From assembly GCA_017590115.1 (NCBI GenBank), contig JAGGNK010015336.1, positions 1,426,001-1,490,000 of the forward strand: a stretch of DNA of 64,000 nt, in the 5' to 3' direction. A program made the translations under genes and the position numbers. The DNA is from Montifringilla adamsi. Lineage: Eukaryota; Chordata; Aves; Passeriformes; Passeridae. Below, one piece after another: positions 40,227-50,975 of this stretch. The stretch's first letter is position 1. Each line of letters starts with the position of its first letter. The notes under the pieces are model-generated. The model was given only the letters and a program-made list of their open reading frames with translations. It made no database searches and had not been told where the DNA came from.

Positions 40227-43200
40227 ATGTATCTCCAGTCAATACAATAATTGCACATAGGGACTTGAAGCTTTCTCTGGTAGTGATGTTTGACCATGGG
40301 CCACTCAGCAGCATGGCTTTGTCAGTGGGTAGCCCCTAAAACTTCAGGGGTCCGAAAAGGCCATCAGGGACACATCAGTTACTAAGTTCCAAACAGACAG
40401 AATGAGGCTGTGATCCACAATCAGGGCAACTCAGCAGGTTCATTGAAGGATCCTGCAAGTGAGATACTCAGCAATACAGAGACTCCTCACAGAGCCACCC
40501 AGACGGGGAGTCTGTTGACAAAGAGCTTCTTAAAGAGGCTGAAGCGCAGGGAACAGTGTAGCCAGTATTGTACCAGTGATAAATTCAGGCATTAATTACA
40601 ACCAGTTATTCAGTAACCAGCCTTCACAAAGAACTGGAACTGATCTCTTAGAATGTGTTAATTTAGGAGCATAGTTAATGAAGAGGAGAAAACTACTCAG
40701 TGCAGTTGAGGGAAATGCCATGCAGTGTTGGGCTGCTGGACTGAGCTGGAAGTTTGTAGTCTGATGAATGTACATGTTTTGTAGTTTGCAGTACTTGAGC
40801 ACCGGGGTTTTTTTGTTTTAGTGTATCTCTACCACAAAGAAGTAGGGTGATGCAGTGAAATTGTTCAAGGAGCAGAGTCAAGTTTATACTGTACATCCCT
40901 GAGACTCATTAGGTTTTACATTTACAAAGAGATGTTACAGAGATCTAGCCATGAACAGGCTAAGAATACCCTGGGACAGAGTAGTGAGGCTTTATCTTAT
41001 CTTAAGTCATCACACCAAGGCTACTACTTGTCCACAAATATACTCTGCTGCTCCTAACCAATAAAAGACTTACTAACAATATAATACCAAACTCACTAGA
41101 CACACAGGCATCTGATGGTAGCACAAAAATTCACTGTATGGGAACTCAAACCCTTTTATATACAGCTTAATTGGGGGCTGCTACACAATTAAACAGCCGT
41201 GGTAGTGTCCAGGTCATATGCATACAAAGAAGATTAGAGATCCCACTAGTGCTGTAGGGTCAAAAGGCTTATTTTCAACTGGCACCCTGAATTGTCACGC
41301 ACACTATTCCAGAGCAATTGTCTGGAAGGGGGCACACCTTATCTGATTCAATTCAATTTCTTCAGTAGACTGAAAGATTTGCTATGCAGCTGTATAATGA
41401 GAGTTTTGAACAGGCTTTACCTGGAAGATGACAAATTGGAAAGGTGATTTGAAAACAAAGCAGCAGAAAAAGCTCCAACTGTAAGGCCAGAAATGACTGT
41501 AGGAACATGAAGGGAACAGGTAACTGCCCATTCACTCTCTTTTTTCAGTTCATTGAAGGGAATTTGACTTTTAGGGAGGTGGAAGTGCTATGATGTTGGA
41601 AACAATTAGGGCACCTGTGCACTGCGAAGTGGAAGCTTTTTCCCTCTACACCAAAGTTAGAAGCAGAACAAGAGCCAAGAAAAAAACCAAGCCTACATCA
41701 CAAGCTGATTCCTCCAGCTACGAATCAGACAGCAAACGGGACGTGCACTAGAAGTGCTGGTGTTAAAGCAAGCTGTGCATTTGTTTTGGGTTATTTTTTG
41801 AACTCTTGGGAGTTAGCTGGCCAGCCACACTACTCTAAGGAGCAATAGTTCAGACTGTCAAATTACTCCTCTGGGAGTACCCGGAGCCAGACTGCTCAGG
41901 CCAGTGTACTTGCTCAGATATTCCCCTCATGAAATGGGAGAAATATTTTTTGCCCAAAAAAAAAAAGACCAAACAAAAAATCAACCCACTCAAGTTACCT
42001 GGAGGCACAGATCCAGTATCAAGACTATTTAAGAGTTGATTCCTGTTTCTGTTATTTGTACCTCCATGTGATTGATAAGGAAGTTGTAGGTTAAACAGTG
42101 CTCCTTTAAACGTATTCTGGAAGACTGTTTGCTGTGTGTAAGTGATGATAGGAAATTAAGTGGCACAGAAATCTGACTGCTCTGCAGTCATCACTTGCTG
42201 GGTTAAGCCACCAGTTTCTGGATGTGGTCCAGAAAGATTGATCATATATTCAAGGGCAGAATGCAGAAGATAAGAGTGACATGCCGTTGTGCTTTTGTAA
42301 AAGAACACTGGGTTCGGCCCCCAGTTAGATCATTTATTTATCTGGCACTGAAGGGTGATAATGGCTTGTTTTCAAGTCTCCAAAATAAATGAACTACACT
42401 GCATGCAGAAGTAGTCCAGGCCAGCCAGCAGAGGATAGAAAATATGCAGGGTCAGCATAACACTGGTTTCAATTTCAGTTACAAAAACATTACAGCTCTC
42501 ATTTAAAACAAGATGAGGAAACTAGGTCCTCTCTCCACTCTGCTGAGAGAACCAACCTTCTCTCCCCAGAATACTGACAAAATCCACTTCAAACAGAGTT
42601 CAGCAAAACAATTCAGGGTAACAGCTTCCTGCTGCCACTTACACACTAGAATTTTCTTAAAAGTATCTTTGGCTTGCTCTTAGGACTAAGCTTTATCTCC
42701 TACCCTTTTATGCCCTGCTACACGAGCAGCAGCTATTGACTGACAATTTCAGTCATGCAAGGAAAGTATGTCTCAGTCCTCTCCCAGAATACCTCAGGCC
42801 ACCAGATTAGTCAGTCTTCATGTAACACTGCAAAGAGATTGAGTCAAGCCTGAAGTGTCAGGCCAGCCAGGTCTCCTAAAGCTAAAGTTTAATAGTCTTT
42901 AGTCTCCATAAATGGGAGTCCTGGAAAGCAAGTCTTCCCCATCTTTAACTGGGGTTTAAGTTTTGGTAGTGGTCCACATTGTAGAGACCAACTTCCCTTC
43001 ATCTATAGATTGAGATTCACGTTTTGAGCAGAATACATCCCAGCAAGAGCCAAACCAAGGTCAGGAACAGCTCTTAAGCCAAACCCAGTCATTACCCAAC
43101 AAAAGCCTTGTGTCCTGATGCTTGCCAGAGTCACTTGCCAAGAGCAAGTTTGATGAGGAAACCTGGCTGCTTGTCCCGAGTTGTTACAAAGCCGTATGCC

Positions 43201-44781
43201 AGCTGCAGTCTAAATGACTGCACAGCACTTGTTGGAAGTACCAGCAAGAAGGGGCTTTAGTTAATAGCCACCATGTGCCAGTTAGGTCACGGCACAAACC
43301 GCTCCATGGTTCAGACACTGCAGTGCTCTGAACCCATCACTGAAATGCCCAAAGCCCAGCTTTTAATTCAAGGCAAATTCAGTCTTGGACAACTCTTCTG
43401 GAGGACTAGATTTAATAGCAAGAAATCAGCTCTTTTTCATGCAGAGTACCTTGTTTCACTTGGAGGAATATTATGCTTCTTTACCACACTAAAGAGTAAT
43501 CAGGTTATTTAGAAGAGCAGTAATTACTCAGTGCTTGGATACCAGAGCCCCTCACAGTAGTCCCAGATGCAGGATATTATCTGTTTACCAGTGGAAGCTT
43601 TGGGTAGTTTCTCTGGGCAGGGCTGTGACCCAACTGCAAGATGTGTGGGTAACTGATAAGCTGCTGACCGTAAAAGTCACCTGACAGCAGCAGCTTACTG
43701 AAAGCACGCAGTCCCTGCTTCACAACACCGAAGCTTAACAGTGTCTGCTTCCATGCTTGCTTTCTGTGCTGCCCAGGATCTCCTGTCTGAAAGGTGACTC
43801 TCAGGTTGAAACATCAGCTGTCCAGCTACACACATGGTGTCACTCATCCTGACAGCATTCTGCTTCAACTTTGACAACTGGATTGTTTTCTGGTTTTTCA
43901 TGGAGCCTTAAACACACAACAGCTAGAAAGTTTATTGGACTTGATACAGCCATTACTGGGCAGGTGTAATGCTCTGCTTAGGAAAAGTATTGTTTCACTC
44001 ACACCATGTTTAATGCTGGTGTATTAAGCTAAGCAATGCTCTCTGCACTCTGTAATCCCCAAGTCAATGGACTACTGCTGAATCAAAGTGTTCAGTAAGG
44101 CTGACACCAAGCTGAAGGACCATGAGCTCCAACAGAACAGGTATCAGATCAGTTAACCCATCTCTAAGGGAAACAACTGCACACAAGGCTGTTCTGTTGG
44201 CGTTTTGGTGAATCTTATGCCTATAGTTGGAATAGGTGACAGCCTGGGATCTTGCAAGTATTAGAGATATAAAGGTCATGAGAGTGACCCTTGCAAAACT
44301 AAAACACAGCACAAACAGTTCTTCATATTACTCATTACTCTGCAAGCTGCTGAAGCTTCCTCCTCCGTCACGACAGCCTTGTCACTTCCACAGGGCTCTC
44401 CTGGCAGATCAGCTGGGAAGCTCCATTTCAACTTCAAGAGCTTTGCCTCTGTTCAGCATGCTTTTACACTATTAAAAGTAGCCTATAGCATTGCAGACAG
44501 TTTGAAGGGCAAGTGAAGCTTGTTTTTATGTCAAACATGACACCAGCACACATACTCTGTTGCTCAACAGATATGCTTGATCATTTGATGAAATTATTTT
44601 AGGATGGCTTATGTTGTTAGAGAGGCAGAAGAGTTACAGACCACAAGTAAAGCTCAAAAGCAACTGCCAGCTCCAACTTCTTGTGATGAGCAATGTGAAG
44701 GATTTCACTGGTTTTGTCCACCATGCAAGCAGCAGTGCCCACATTCAGCCAGTGGAACTGGCTTTCTACTCTAGGAATTGC
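40227..44781 (-). other. SLC45A4 intron 1: no gene seen
   Basis: Somewhat less AT-rich than the preceding part, with no convincing coding frame or repeat family. A tRNA T-arm-like stem-loop at 42308-42324 lacks the rest of a tRNA. Confidence 0.45.
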
Positions 44782-44829
44782 TGCTGCAAGTCATAAGGTG
44801 CTCAAATAAGCACCTTATGACTTGCAGCA
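44782..44829. repeat. Perfect 21-bp inverted repeat with a 6-base loop
   Basis: The arms 44782-44802 and 44809-44829 are exact reverse complements; the loop is CAAATA. The left arm begins TGCTGCAAGTC and the right arm ends GACTTGCAGCA. A transcript of either strand would form a perfect 21-bp hairpin. It lies within SLC45A4 intron 1 and is therefore expected in the pre-mRNA. Confidence 0.95.
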
Positions 44830-47385
44830 TCACAAACAGAGTTTACAGACTAAGCTACACAAGATCAAGTGCTCTTGTGTAAAGGAACTGTTTATAGCTT
44901 AAATCAGTGTCTGCTGAAAGTCCTGAAGTGATACACGCAGCTGTGTTCACAACTGCAGACATCACCTGGCAGGTCATTCCAGCCATCATCTTCCCACCCA
45001 GGAATTCATGACCCCTAAAGCTTCAACAACTTTTCTAAGCTGCTCAGTTGGCAACATATTTTGACTGCAAGAAAGTTTTTCAATCATTAGATGCAGGTTC
45101 ACTGGTGAATTACTCTGCAGGTACCATCCAATGTTAGTATTCTCCTTGCTTTTATAAATGATCCATTTAAGTTTATACGGGGGTAGAGGCAGAGTCCATG
45201 CATTCCTGCCTCAGCGTACAAGCACAGCAACATTATATTACCAAGTCTTAACTTTCTAGCTGCCAGGACTGGAGTGAGTTTAAAGGTAATTAACCTTGGA
45301 GGTCACAGCCCTGTGAGACAGGTCCATCTTCAGCCTGCTCTCTCAGAGTCTGGATTTCCACCTGGAGGAATCAAGGCAGTTACTTCAGAAAGCTCAACAC
45401 TTGCCTCAGTGTGAAAACTTAAGGTCACATGCACTTAGACATACAAGCATGTGCATTGTTTCAGTCAGAGTTACACCACGCTTCACTGGAAGCCACGAAA
45501 ATATTCCACTTGTGCCACCCCACTGAAAAGGCACATGGACAAAGTTGCACTTCTTGAGTTTTGCTGTAACACAACACAGAAGGAGCAGCAGGTTCACCAG
45601 CTGTCAGTCAGTGTTCCTGCCACCTTCTCATGACTAACTAAGGACACCTCCAGCAGAAAACAATCTCCCTTGTCAGCACAAGGCAGTACAATATAACTGT
45701 ATTTAAAACAGACTGATTTTTTTAGGCACATTTCAGCTTGGAGAGAGAGGATTGCCCTTGATTGCAGGCAGTTCCCTCAGCATCCAAGCAAGATCACGTC
45801 AGCAGATACTGCTCATTCCTTTCTCAGCAACAGACTCCCAGAGAGCAGCAGATTCCTGCAGGAGTTAACCCACAGTTACACAGGAGGGTTTATCTGTAGA
45901 ACCACACATTTTCCTTTTGCTGAAGATGCCTCAGTCATACATAATTGAACACAAGAACTGCTATCATTTACTTGCTCGGAGAGGCACAAGCCAACCCATG
46001 TAAACCAGCCTCTGACATTACAAATAGCTAACTAAAATAGAAGTTGTTCCACTGATCCCACCCATTACATCATGGAAGTTGTTATTTTGTCATGAAAACT
46101 CCCTTAAGTATCCAATTTAATCTCATTAATAAGCGAATGAAGCTCTCACTTCCAAGACAGCAGCTGCCACTACCTTTGACATAAACAGGAACTCACAGAT
46201 GTTTTTTGGACGCATCAGAGACTACTGGATGCATCTTTAGGAGTTTAAGGTAGTGTCAGCTTTTCAAACTTACAGTAAAAAGCACTTCTGTAAGCATTTA
46301 TAGCCAAAGTGTCAAGTAAATAGTTTAATCTCTTGTCTGAAAAATTAGGCATGTTGAACATTTCATCAATCCACTATAATCACTAAACAAACCAAGCAAG
46401 GAAGACCTTATCTTTCACAGTACTGGTAGGAGGGAAGAAGTCACACAAGCCACAGCAGTGCAATCACATCAGGAACCCCCCTGTGCCAGACATTTACAAA
46501 AAAGCCTAACTTGGGGAGGGAAGCAGAAAGTATTCACCAGCTCACTCTTTGAGCTCAAGCACCTGCTCAAGCCATATTTCACTAAATATTTTAGTAGCAC
46601 TGTCTGATCACAGCAGTGGAACATGACGCAGCTCACGCTGGAGCAGTTTTTGCAGAGCAGAGAGGATACATGCTGTAACAGTGCAATTCCTTCCCACAGA
46701 TCCTCACAATGATGCAGTTATTTGGATGTGCTCTGTACCTAGTGCTACCTCTCCTTGTAGATTCAATTCTTGTAACATCTCTTTTCCTGAAGGAGAAAAC
46801 ATCTCCTCTGTCTAACAATTCAATATCCTCCAATATCTTTCCTATGCTTTCCCATTTGTAGGTCCCTGAATTAGCCAGGCTCCAGAAACATTGATTCACT
46901 CACTGCACCCGGTGCCAAGTCAGAGCCTCGGCAAAATCTTTTCCTCCCCTCCTTTTTCCCCTCTGTACCTAGAGCATACTGAAGGCAAAGCACTCCAACA
47001 GAAAACTGCCCCATGGAGAGAGTATTTTTCAAGGTCAAGCAGAGTTTCTGCACCTGCTAAAGGTGCTAAATTAAGGCATGTTAAGAGTTGCAAATCACTT
47101 ATAACATGATCGCTGCATTCATGGATGTTTAAGAGCAAAGTTGGAAGTAATTTCTTTCCCCAGTACCCTCCCACCATCATATCAGGCAAGGAGAGACACA
47201 ATTGTTTTGTGATAAAGCTTTGAGATCAGGTGACAGATTAAGCGTGGAATTATTCAAATGGCAGGCTACTGAAGTTTAATAGTCTGAAAAGGTACACTAA
47301 TTTCCATCTTTGGTCCCTTTGTGAAGTCCTCTTGCAGTGCAGTCTCCACCCAACACAATCCTAAAGGGGCACTTAATGAATTCTG
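44830..47385 (-). other. SLC45A4 intron 1, part nearest the promoter: no gene seen
   Basis: Mixed composition with short frames only. No repeat family is recognised before the C-rich tract begins near 47386. Confidence 0.45.
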
Positions 47386-47689
47386 ATGACAAAGAGGTGG
47401 CGATTTCAGACACCACACAAGTCTCTCCAACATCACCTTACTCATTCCTCATCCCTTCCCAACCTCTGTAGCCCAACATCTCCTTTGACCCGATTTGTCA
47501 CCACAGCACATGGCATTTCCAATTTCCACCTCTGCAGCCTAACATGTCCCTCATCCCCAAGACACTCACTGTCTTCCCATCTTCACAACTTCACATACCC
47601 ACACCCCAAAACTCCTCAACCCTCTCATCTCTCCAGTCCCATAACTCTTTCACCCAAAAAGAGCCCCTAACCCCAAACCTTTCTCAGCT
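47386..47689. other. Pyrimidine-rich flank of the minisatellite
   Basis: The plus strand is rich in C and T with many CCCTCA, CCAACA and ACCCCAAA words, and looks like a decayed extension of the neighbouring minisatellite. The open frames here are low-complexity Pro/Ser/Thr/His products of the repeat and not credible proteins. Confidence 0.5.
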
Positions 47690-47985
47690 TCACCCCAAGC
47701 CCTTCCTCACCTTCACCAGCCCCTCACCCCAAACCCTTCCTCACCTTCACCAGCCCCTCATCTTCCTCACCCCAAACCCTTCCTCACCTTCACCAGCCCC
47801 ACATCTTCCTCACCCCAAACCCTTCTCACCTTCACCAGCCCCTTACCCTAAACCCTTCCTCACCTTCACCAGCCCCTCACTTCCCTCACCCTAAACCATT
47901 CCTCACCTTCACCAGCCCCTCACCTTCCTCACTCTCACGACCTTCTCACTCCAAACCCTTCCTCGCCTTCACCAGACCCTTATCC
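47690..47985. repeat. C-rich minisatellite in intron 1 next to the promoter
   Basis: About seven imperfect copies of a unit built on CCTTCCTCACCTTCACCAG, followed by CCCCTCACCCCAAA, start near 47701, 47735, 47778, 47821, 47854, 47896 and 47957. Spacing mostly alternates between about 34 and 43 bases. The minus strand, the sense strand of the SLC45A4 transcript, is G-rich and repeats AAGGTGAGG. The array begins about 95 bases inside intron 1. Confidence 0.8.
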
Positions 47986-48061
47986 CCGTCACCCACAGTT
48001 CCTCAGCCGCCCTCGCCTCCACACGCCGTCATCACTCCAGACACCCCTCACAGCCCAAGCT

Positions 48062-48097
48062 CCCGCCGCCCCCCTTACCTGCCCCCGGGTCTCCCCC
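48062..48097 (-). other. G-quadruplex motif spanning the exon 1 donor
   Basis: On the minus strand four runs of G (5, 5, 6 and 3) are separated by loops of 6, 7 and 4 bases, which fits the G3+ with 1-7 base loops rule. The second loop contains the exon 1/intron 1 junction, so the motif would be present in both the DNA sense strand and the pre-mRNA. Confidence 0.55.
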
Positions 48098-48213
48098 AGC
48101 ACCCGGGACCTGCTCCGTGCGGCGGAGGGGGGAGGCGGCGGCGCCGGGGAGGGCGGGGGGGATGAGGGAGGGAAGGAGGGAAGGGACGAGGTCACTGACG
48201 GCGGCGCGAGCGC
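48079..48213 (-). other. SLC45A4: Predicted non-coding exon 1 of SLC45A4
   Basis: On the minus strand, GC-rich sequence runs from about 30 bases after a TATA box to a strong donor, where the exon ends CAG at 48079 and the intron begins GTAAGG at 48078. No ATG occurs in the interval, so it would be purely 5' untranslated sequence. That fits a first coding exon that contains the start codons. The 5' end is an estimate from the usual TATA-to-start distance. Strand, donor and position 26 kb upstream of the coding exon support assignment to SLC45A4, but no transcript evidence is available and an alternative first exon could exist elsewhere. Confidence 0.6.
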
Positions 48214-48237
48214 GGCGGCACCGGGCAGCGGCGGCCG

Positions 48238-48244
48238 CTTTATA
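48238..48244 (-). promoter_or_regulatory. TATA box of the minus-strand promoter
   Basis: The minus strand reads TATAAAG in an otherwise nearly pure GC context. It sits about 160 bases upstream of the predicted exon 1 donor, a normal distance for a short first exon. Initiation would be expected close to 48213. Confidence 0.6.
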
Positions 48245-48269
48245 CCGGGTCCTCGGGAACCGGCACCCG

Positions 48270-48287
48270 CTTCCGCTTCCGCTTCCG
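48270..48287 (-). promoter_or_regulatory. Three tandem CGGAAG (ETS-core) motifs
   Basis: The plus strand reads CTTCCG three times in perfect tandem, which is CGGAAG on the transcribed-gene strand. CGGAAG is the core recognised by ETS factors such as GABPA and ELK. The block starts about 26 bases upstream of the TATA box. A simple hexamer slippage tract is the alternative reading. Confidence 0.45.
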
Positions 48288-48306
48288 CCCCCTCCCGCCC
48301 CCGGGG

Positions 48307-48440
48307 TCATGAATATGCAGCGAAAGAGGCGTGGCCTCCCGGGGGTACGTGAGGTGTGGGTAATGAATATGTGTCAAGAGGCGTGGTGTCCTCAGGCTGT
48401 GGGCGGGTTGTCATGAATATGTAACGAGGGGCGTGGCCTC
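48307..48440 (+). repeat. Three composite promoter repeats: ATGAATAT plus GGCGTGG
   Basis: Three units occur at 48307-48339, 48361-48395 and 48411-48440. Each begins with TCATGAATATG or TAATGAATATG, then after 6-10 bases has AGGCGTGG or GGGCGTGG, usually followed by CCTC. The ATG starts are spaced 54 and 50 bases apart. ATGAATAT resembles a degenerate POU octamer site and GGCGTGG a KLF/SP-type GC box. The array lies about 65-200 bases upstream of the TATA box of the minus-strand promoter, so it is placed as proximal promoter elements. Confidence 0.6.
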
Positions 48441-48580
48441 GGGGCAGGGTAGGGGACGGGCGGGGGGTGTTGCTGGGTGACGGCGGGCGGGCTACGGGGC
48501 CGCCCAGGCGTCCGCCGCAGGGATGCCCACATGAGGGGAGCTGAGGCGGGCGATGGCCGGGCCGGTGTTGGAGAGCGACG

Positions 48581-49270
48581 GCGTCACAGAGTGACGCAGA
48601 ATATTCATGAGTCGAGTCCAACTCCTGGCCCTGCACCGGACAGTCCCAACAATCCCCAACAATCCAAACAAACTCTCGTGCCTATGAGAGCTGTCCAAAC
48701 ACACCCTGAGCTCTGCTACGCTTGGTGCTGTGACCACTTGCCTGGGAAACTGTTCCAGTGCCCAGCTGCACCCAACTCTGGGTGAAGATCCTTTTTGTAA
48801 TATCCAACCTAAACCTCTTGAACACAGCATCAGGGCATTTCCTCGCGTGGTGTCACTGGTCACCACAGAGAAGAGATCAGTGTCTGCCCCTCCTCTTCCC
48901 CCCTGCAACGAGGTCTCCCCTCAGCCTCTTCCAGTGTCCTCAGCCATTTCTCATATTCCTTGTCTCCTCAAGGCCCTTCACCATCTTCATTACCCTCCTT
49001 TGGTTGCTGTCTAATACCTTTCTATTTAATATTGTGGTACCCAAAACCGCACACAATATTCAAGGTGAGGCCACCCCAGCGCAGAGCGGAGCAGAACAAT
49101 CCCCTCCCTTGCCCACCTGGTGATGTTGTGCCTGATGGCCCCAGGACATGGTTGGTCCTCCTGGGTGCCAGGACACTGCTGACTCATATTCATCTTGCCA
49201 TCAACCACGACCCTCAGATTCCTTTCTAAAATGCTTCTTTCCGGCATGTCATTTCACAGTTTGTGTAGCA
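48581..49270 (-). mobile_element. CR1 LINE fragment, minus orientation, close to the promoter
   Basis: Read on the minus strand, this follows the CR1 reverse-transcriptase C-terminus (a frame at 49026-49247 with SQQCPGTQEDQPCPG and a degraded YCVRFWVPQY end) into the 3' region. On the plus strand it shows the inverted CR1 words GAGTCCAACTCCTGGCCCTG, CTTGGTGCTGTGACCACTTG, GGTCACCACAGAGAAGAG and AATATTCAAGGTGAGGCC. The 3' end appears internally deleted near 48611. The bases 48581-48610 may be the decayed TCACAGAATC-type terminal repeats. The element is dead: 5' truncated, frameshifted and with stops. It begins about 370 bases upstream of the predicted transcription start. Confidence 0.9.
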
Positions 49271-50965
49271 GGAGTTTTTCCCTCTGCCCAGGGATGAAGG
49301 ATGAGCCTGTTGGCACCGCTCGTTGGTTGAAGAGGTGCTCTTGGTTGCAAAGGGAGCACGAGTGGCAACCTGAGGGTGGATGGAGGCTCTACCTGCCCTG
49401 TCCCTGCAAGGTAGTGGGCATTTGCACAGAAACAGATCACAGACCCCCTTGCTCCTCTCAGGCAAAGTTGTGCCAAGTACAGCTGCAAGCCAACAACTTG
49501 GAAAGTGCAGGAGTGGGTGCTGTTCTCTGCCTGAGATACTGCAAATGTGCTGGCCCCAAGCTGCTGAAATTGTCCTTCATCATGAAGGAAAATAATACCT
49601 TTTTCTTATGTTTGGCTGCAGTCAAGGTCCCATCCTGCCTCCCCACCATCCCCTGCTGCTCTGCCCACCAGAGACCATGAGCTGCCTCTCCTCATGTCTA
49701 GCCCAGCCTTGTGACCGGGTATGTGCCAGGCCACCATGGAGAGGTTGACATGTGGCATTTGTTATGTATTTGTCACATCTGCAGAACACAACCCTCAACA
49801 CACAGCCCCCAGTGACTCTCAGGACATTAAAACACTTAATTCCCATTGGCAGCCGTAGCCCTGCCAAATTGGAAGAACCCTCTGCAAACTTGCCATAAAA
49901 GACTGTGTTTTTTTAGCACTGGTGTGTGTTTTTTTTGTTCCCAATTAAGGTCTCCTAGCTTTAATTGTGCTGACTGCATTGTGCAGGCTAGCATAATATT
50001 TAATTTTCATTACTTACATAAACTGGGGATACATAAAGCAGCCTGCAAGCGGCATGTAAAATTGCACGTTATGTTGCGTAAGTGTAATTGTTTTCTGTTT
50101 CTTGACACGCCATTAAGTATATATTCCAAAACAAGTTTTTTTAATGGTGAACTTCTTTTTCTACAACTCATGAATAAATAAACCGCAAAGCATACCAGAC
50201 TTCAGAAAAGGAAAACCACAGAAGGCAAAATGGAAGAACTGTACACATCTATTAAAAAGCAAGATGAATCTTGAATCTAACAGAGAGACTCTGTTACAAG
50301 TCCTAAAGAAAAAAAAAAGTGAGCAATATTTTGTTCTATAATGCTGTTATCAATATGTTTTTGGTTTTAGGCTAATTCAGACCAAGGGCTGAAAAGTATG
50401 CATGACCAGTCATGCACAACTCACTAAATTAAACATCCTCTGGTGACGATGTCCAAAGTCCATTCAAAGAGTGATGGTTTTTAAGACGTACTACTGATGT
50501 TTATAAACAAAAAAAGCGGCAAAATAATTATCTTAAGTAGCCAAATGGTGAAGATAAAGGATACACACCCATAACAGCCCAGTGTAACATCTACTCTTGA
50601 CAGCAAAACATCCGTTGTATCAAAACTGTGATACACATCAATAAAACATTAAAGGTTCTTCCACAGAATAAACGAAATATACCTATACTTATAGAAATGT
50701 CTAATGGCTCTGTGGTAAGAAAAAAGTCTTTAGTGGAAATTCTGAGAGCCTAACACACCTAAAAACACCAAGAAAAGATCTCAACTTCTAAGATGTGCTT
50801 CTTGTTACCCATGCCTTTGTGGCAGCCCCAGCTACCTCATGTTTTGACACCTCATTTCAAAATAACTGAAAAAAATTTTAAAGTACTTCTTTTTCAGTCC
50901 TTTTGTTGCCTGCTGTTGCGGTGAAGTGTGATCCTTACCTCAGCCTGACATTTTAGACCCGTTCT
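49271..50965. other. Intergenic sequence upstream of SLC45A4: no gene seen
   Basis: After the CR1 homology fades near 49270-49300 no family is recognised. A 161-codon plus-strand frame at 49195-49680 starts antisense to CR1 and continues in unrelated sequence, so it is probably not a gene. Confidence 0.5.
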
Positions 50966-50975
50966 GGCAATGTCC

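Larger units (their letters stand above)
47985..48560. promoter_or_regulatory. CpG island promoter region
   Basis: This is the only long stretch in the window with very high G+C and undepleted CpG. It contains repeated CGGCGG, GGCGTGG and GCGCGAG-type words. It covers the predicted exon 1, the TATA box, the CGGAAG triplet and the composite repeats. On its left it grades into the C-rich minisatellite; on its right it is bounded by a CR1 fragment. No coding sequence on the plus strand is supported, so a bidirectional transcript is possible but unproven. Confidence 0.85.

Noticed and set aside
42308..42324. tRNA T-arm-like stem-loop (CTGGG, 7-base loop, CCCAG)
   Set aside because: No matching acceptor, D or anticodon arms upstream.
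47821..47860. CCCTAAAC words resembling telomere repeat
   Set aside because: Isolated variants of the local minisatellite; no tandem telomeric array.
48032..48310. Minus-strand Gly/Arg/Ala-rich open frame across the CpG island
   Set aside because: Its ATG lies upstream of the TATA box and the frame runs through the splice donor, so it is a composition artefact.
48581..48597. GCGTCAC-AGA-GTGACGC inverted repeat, initially read as a paired half-CRE
   Set aside because: It aligns plausibly with decayed TCACAGAATC terminal repeats of the adjoining CR1, so it is not claimed as a promoter element.
49195..49680. 161-codon plus-strand open frame
   Set aside because: Its first part is antisense to a CR1 fragment and the remainder shows no domain.
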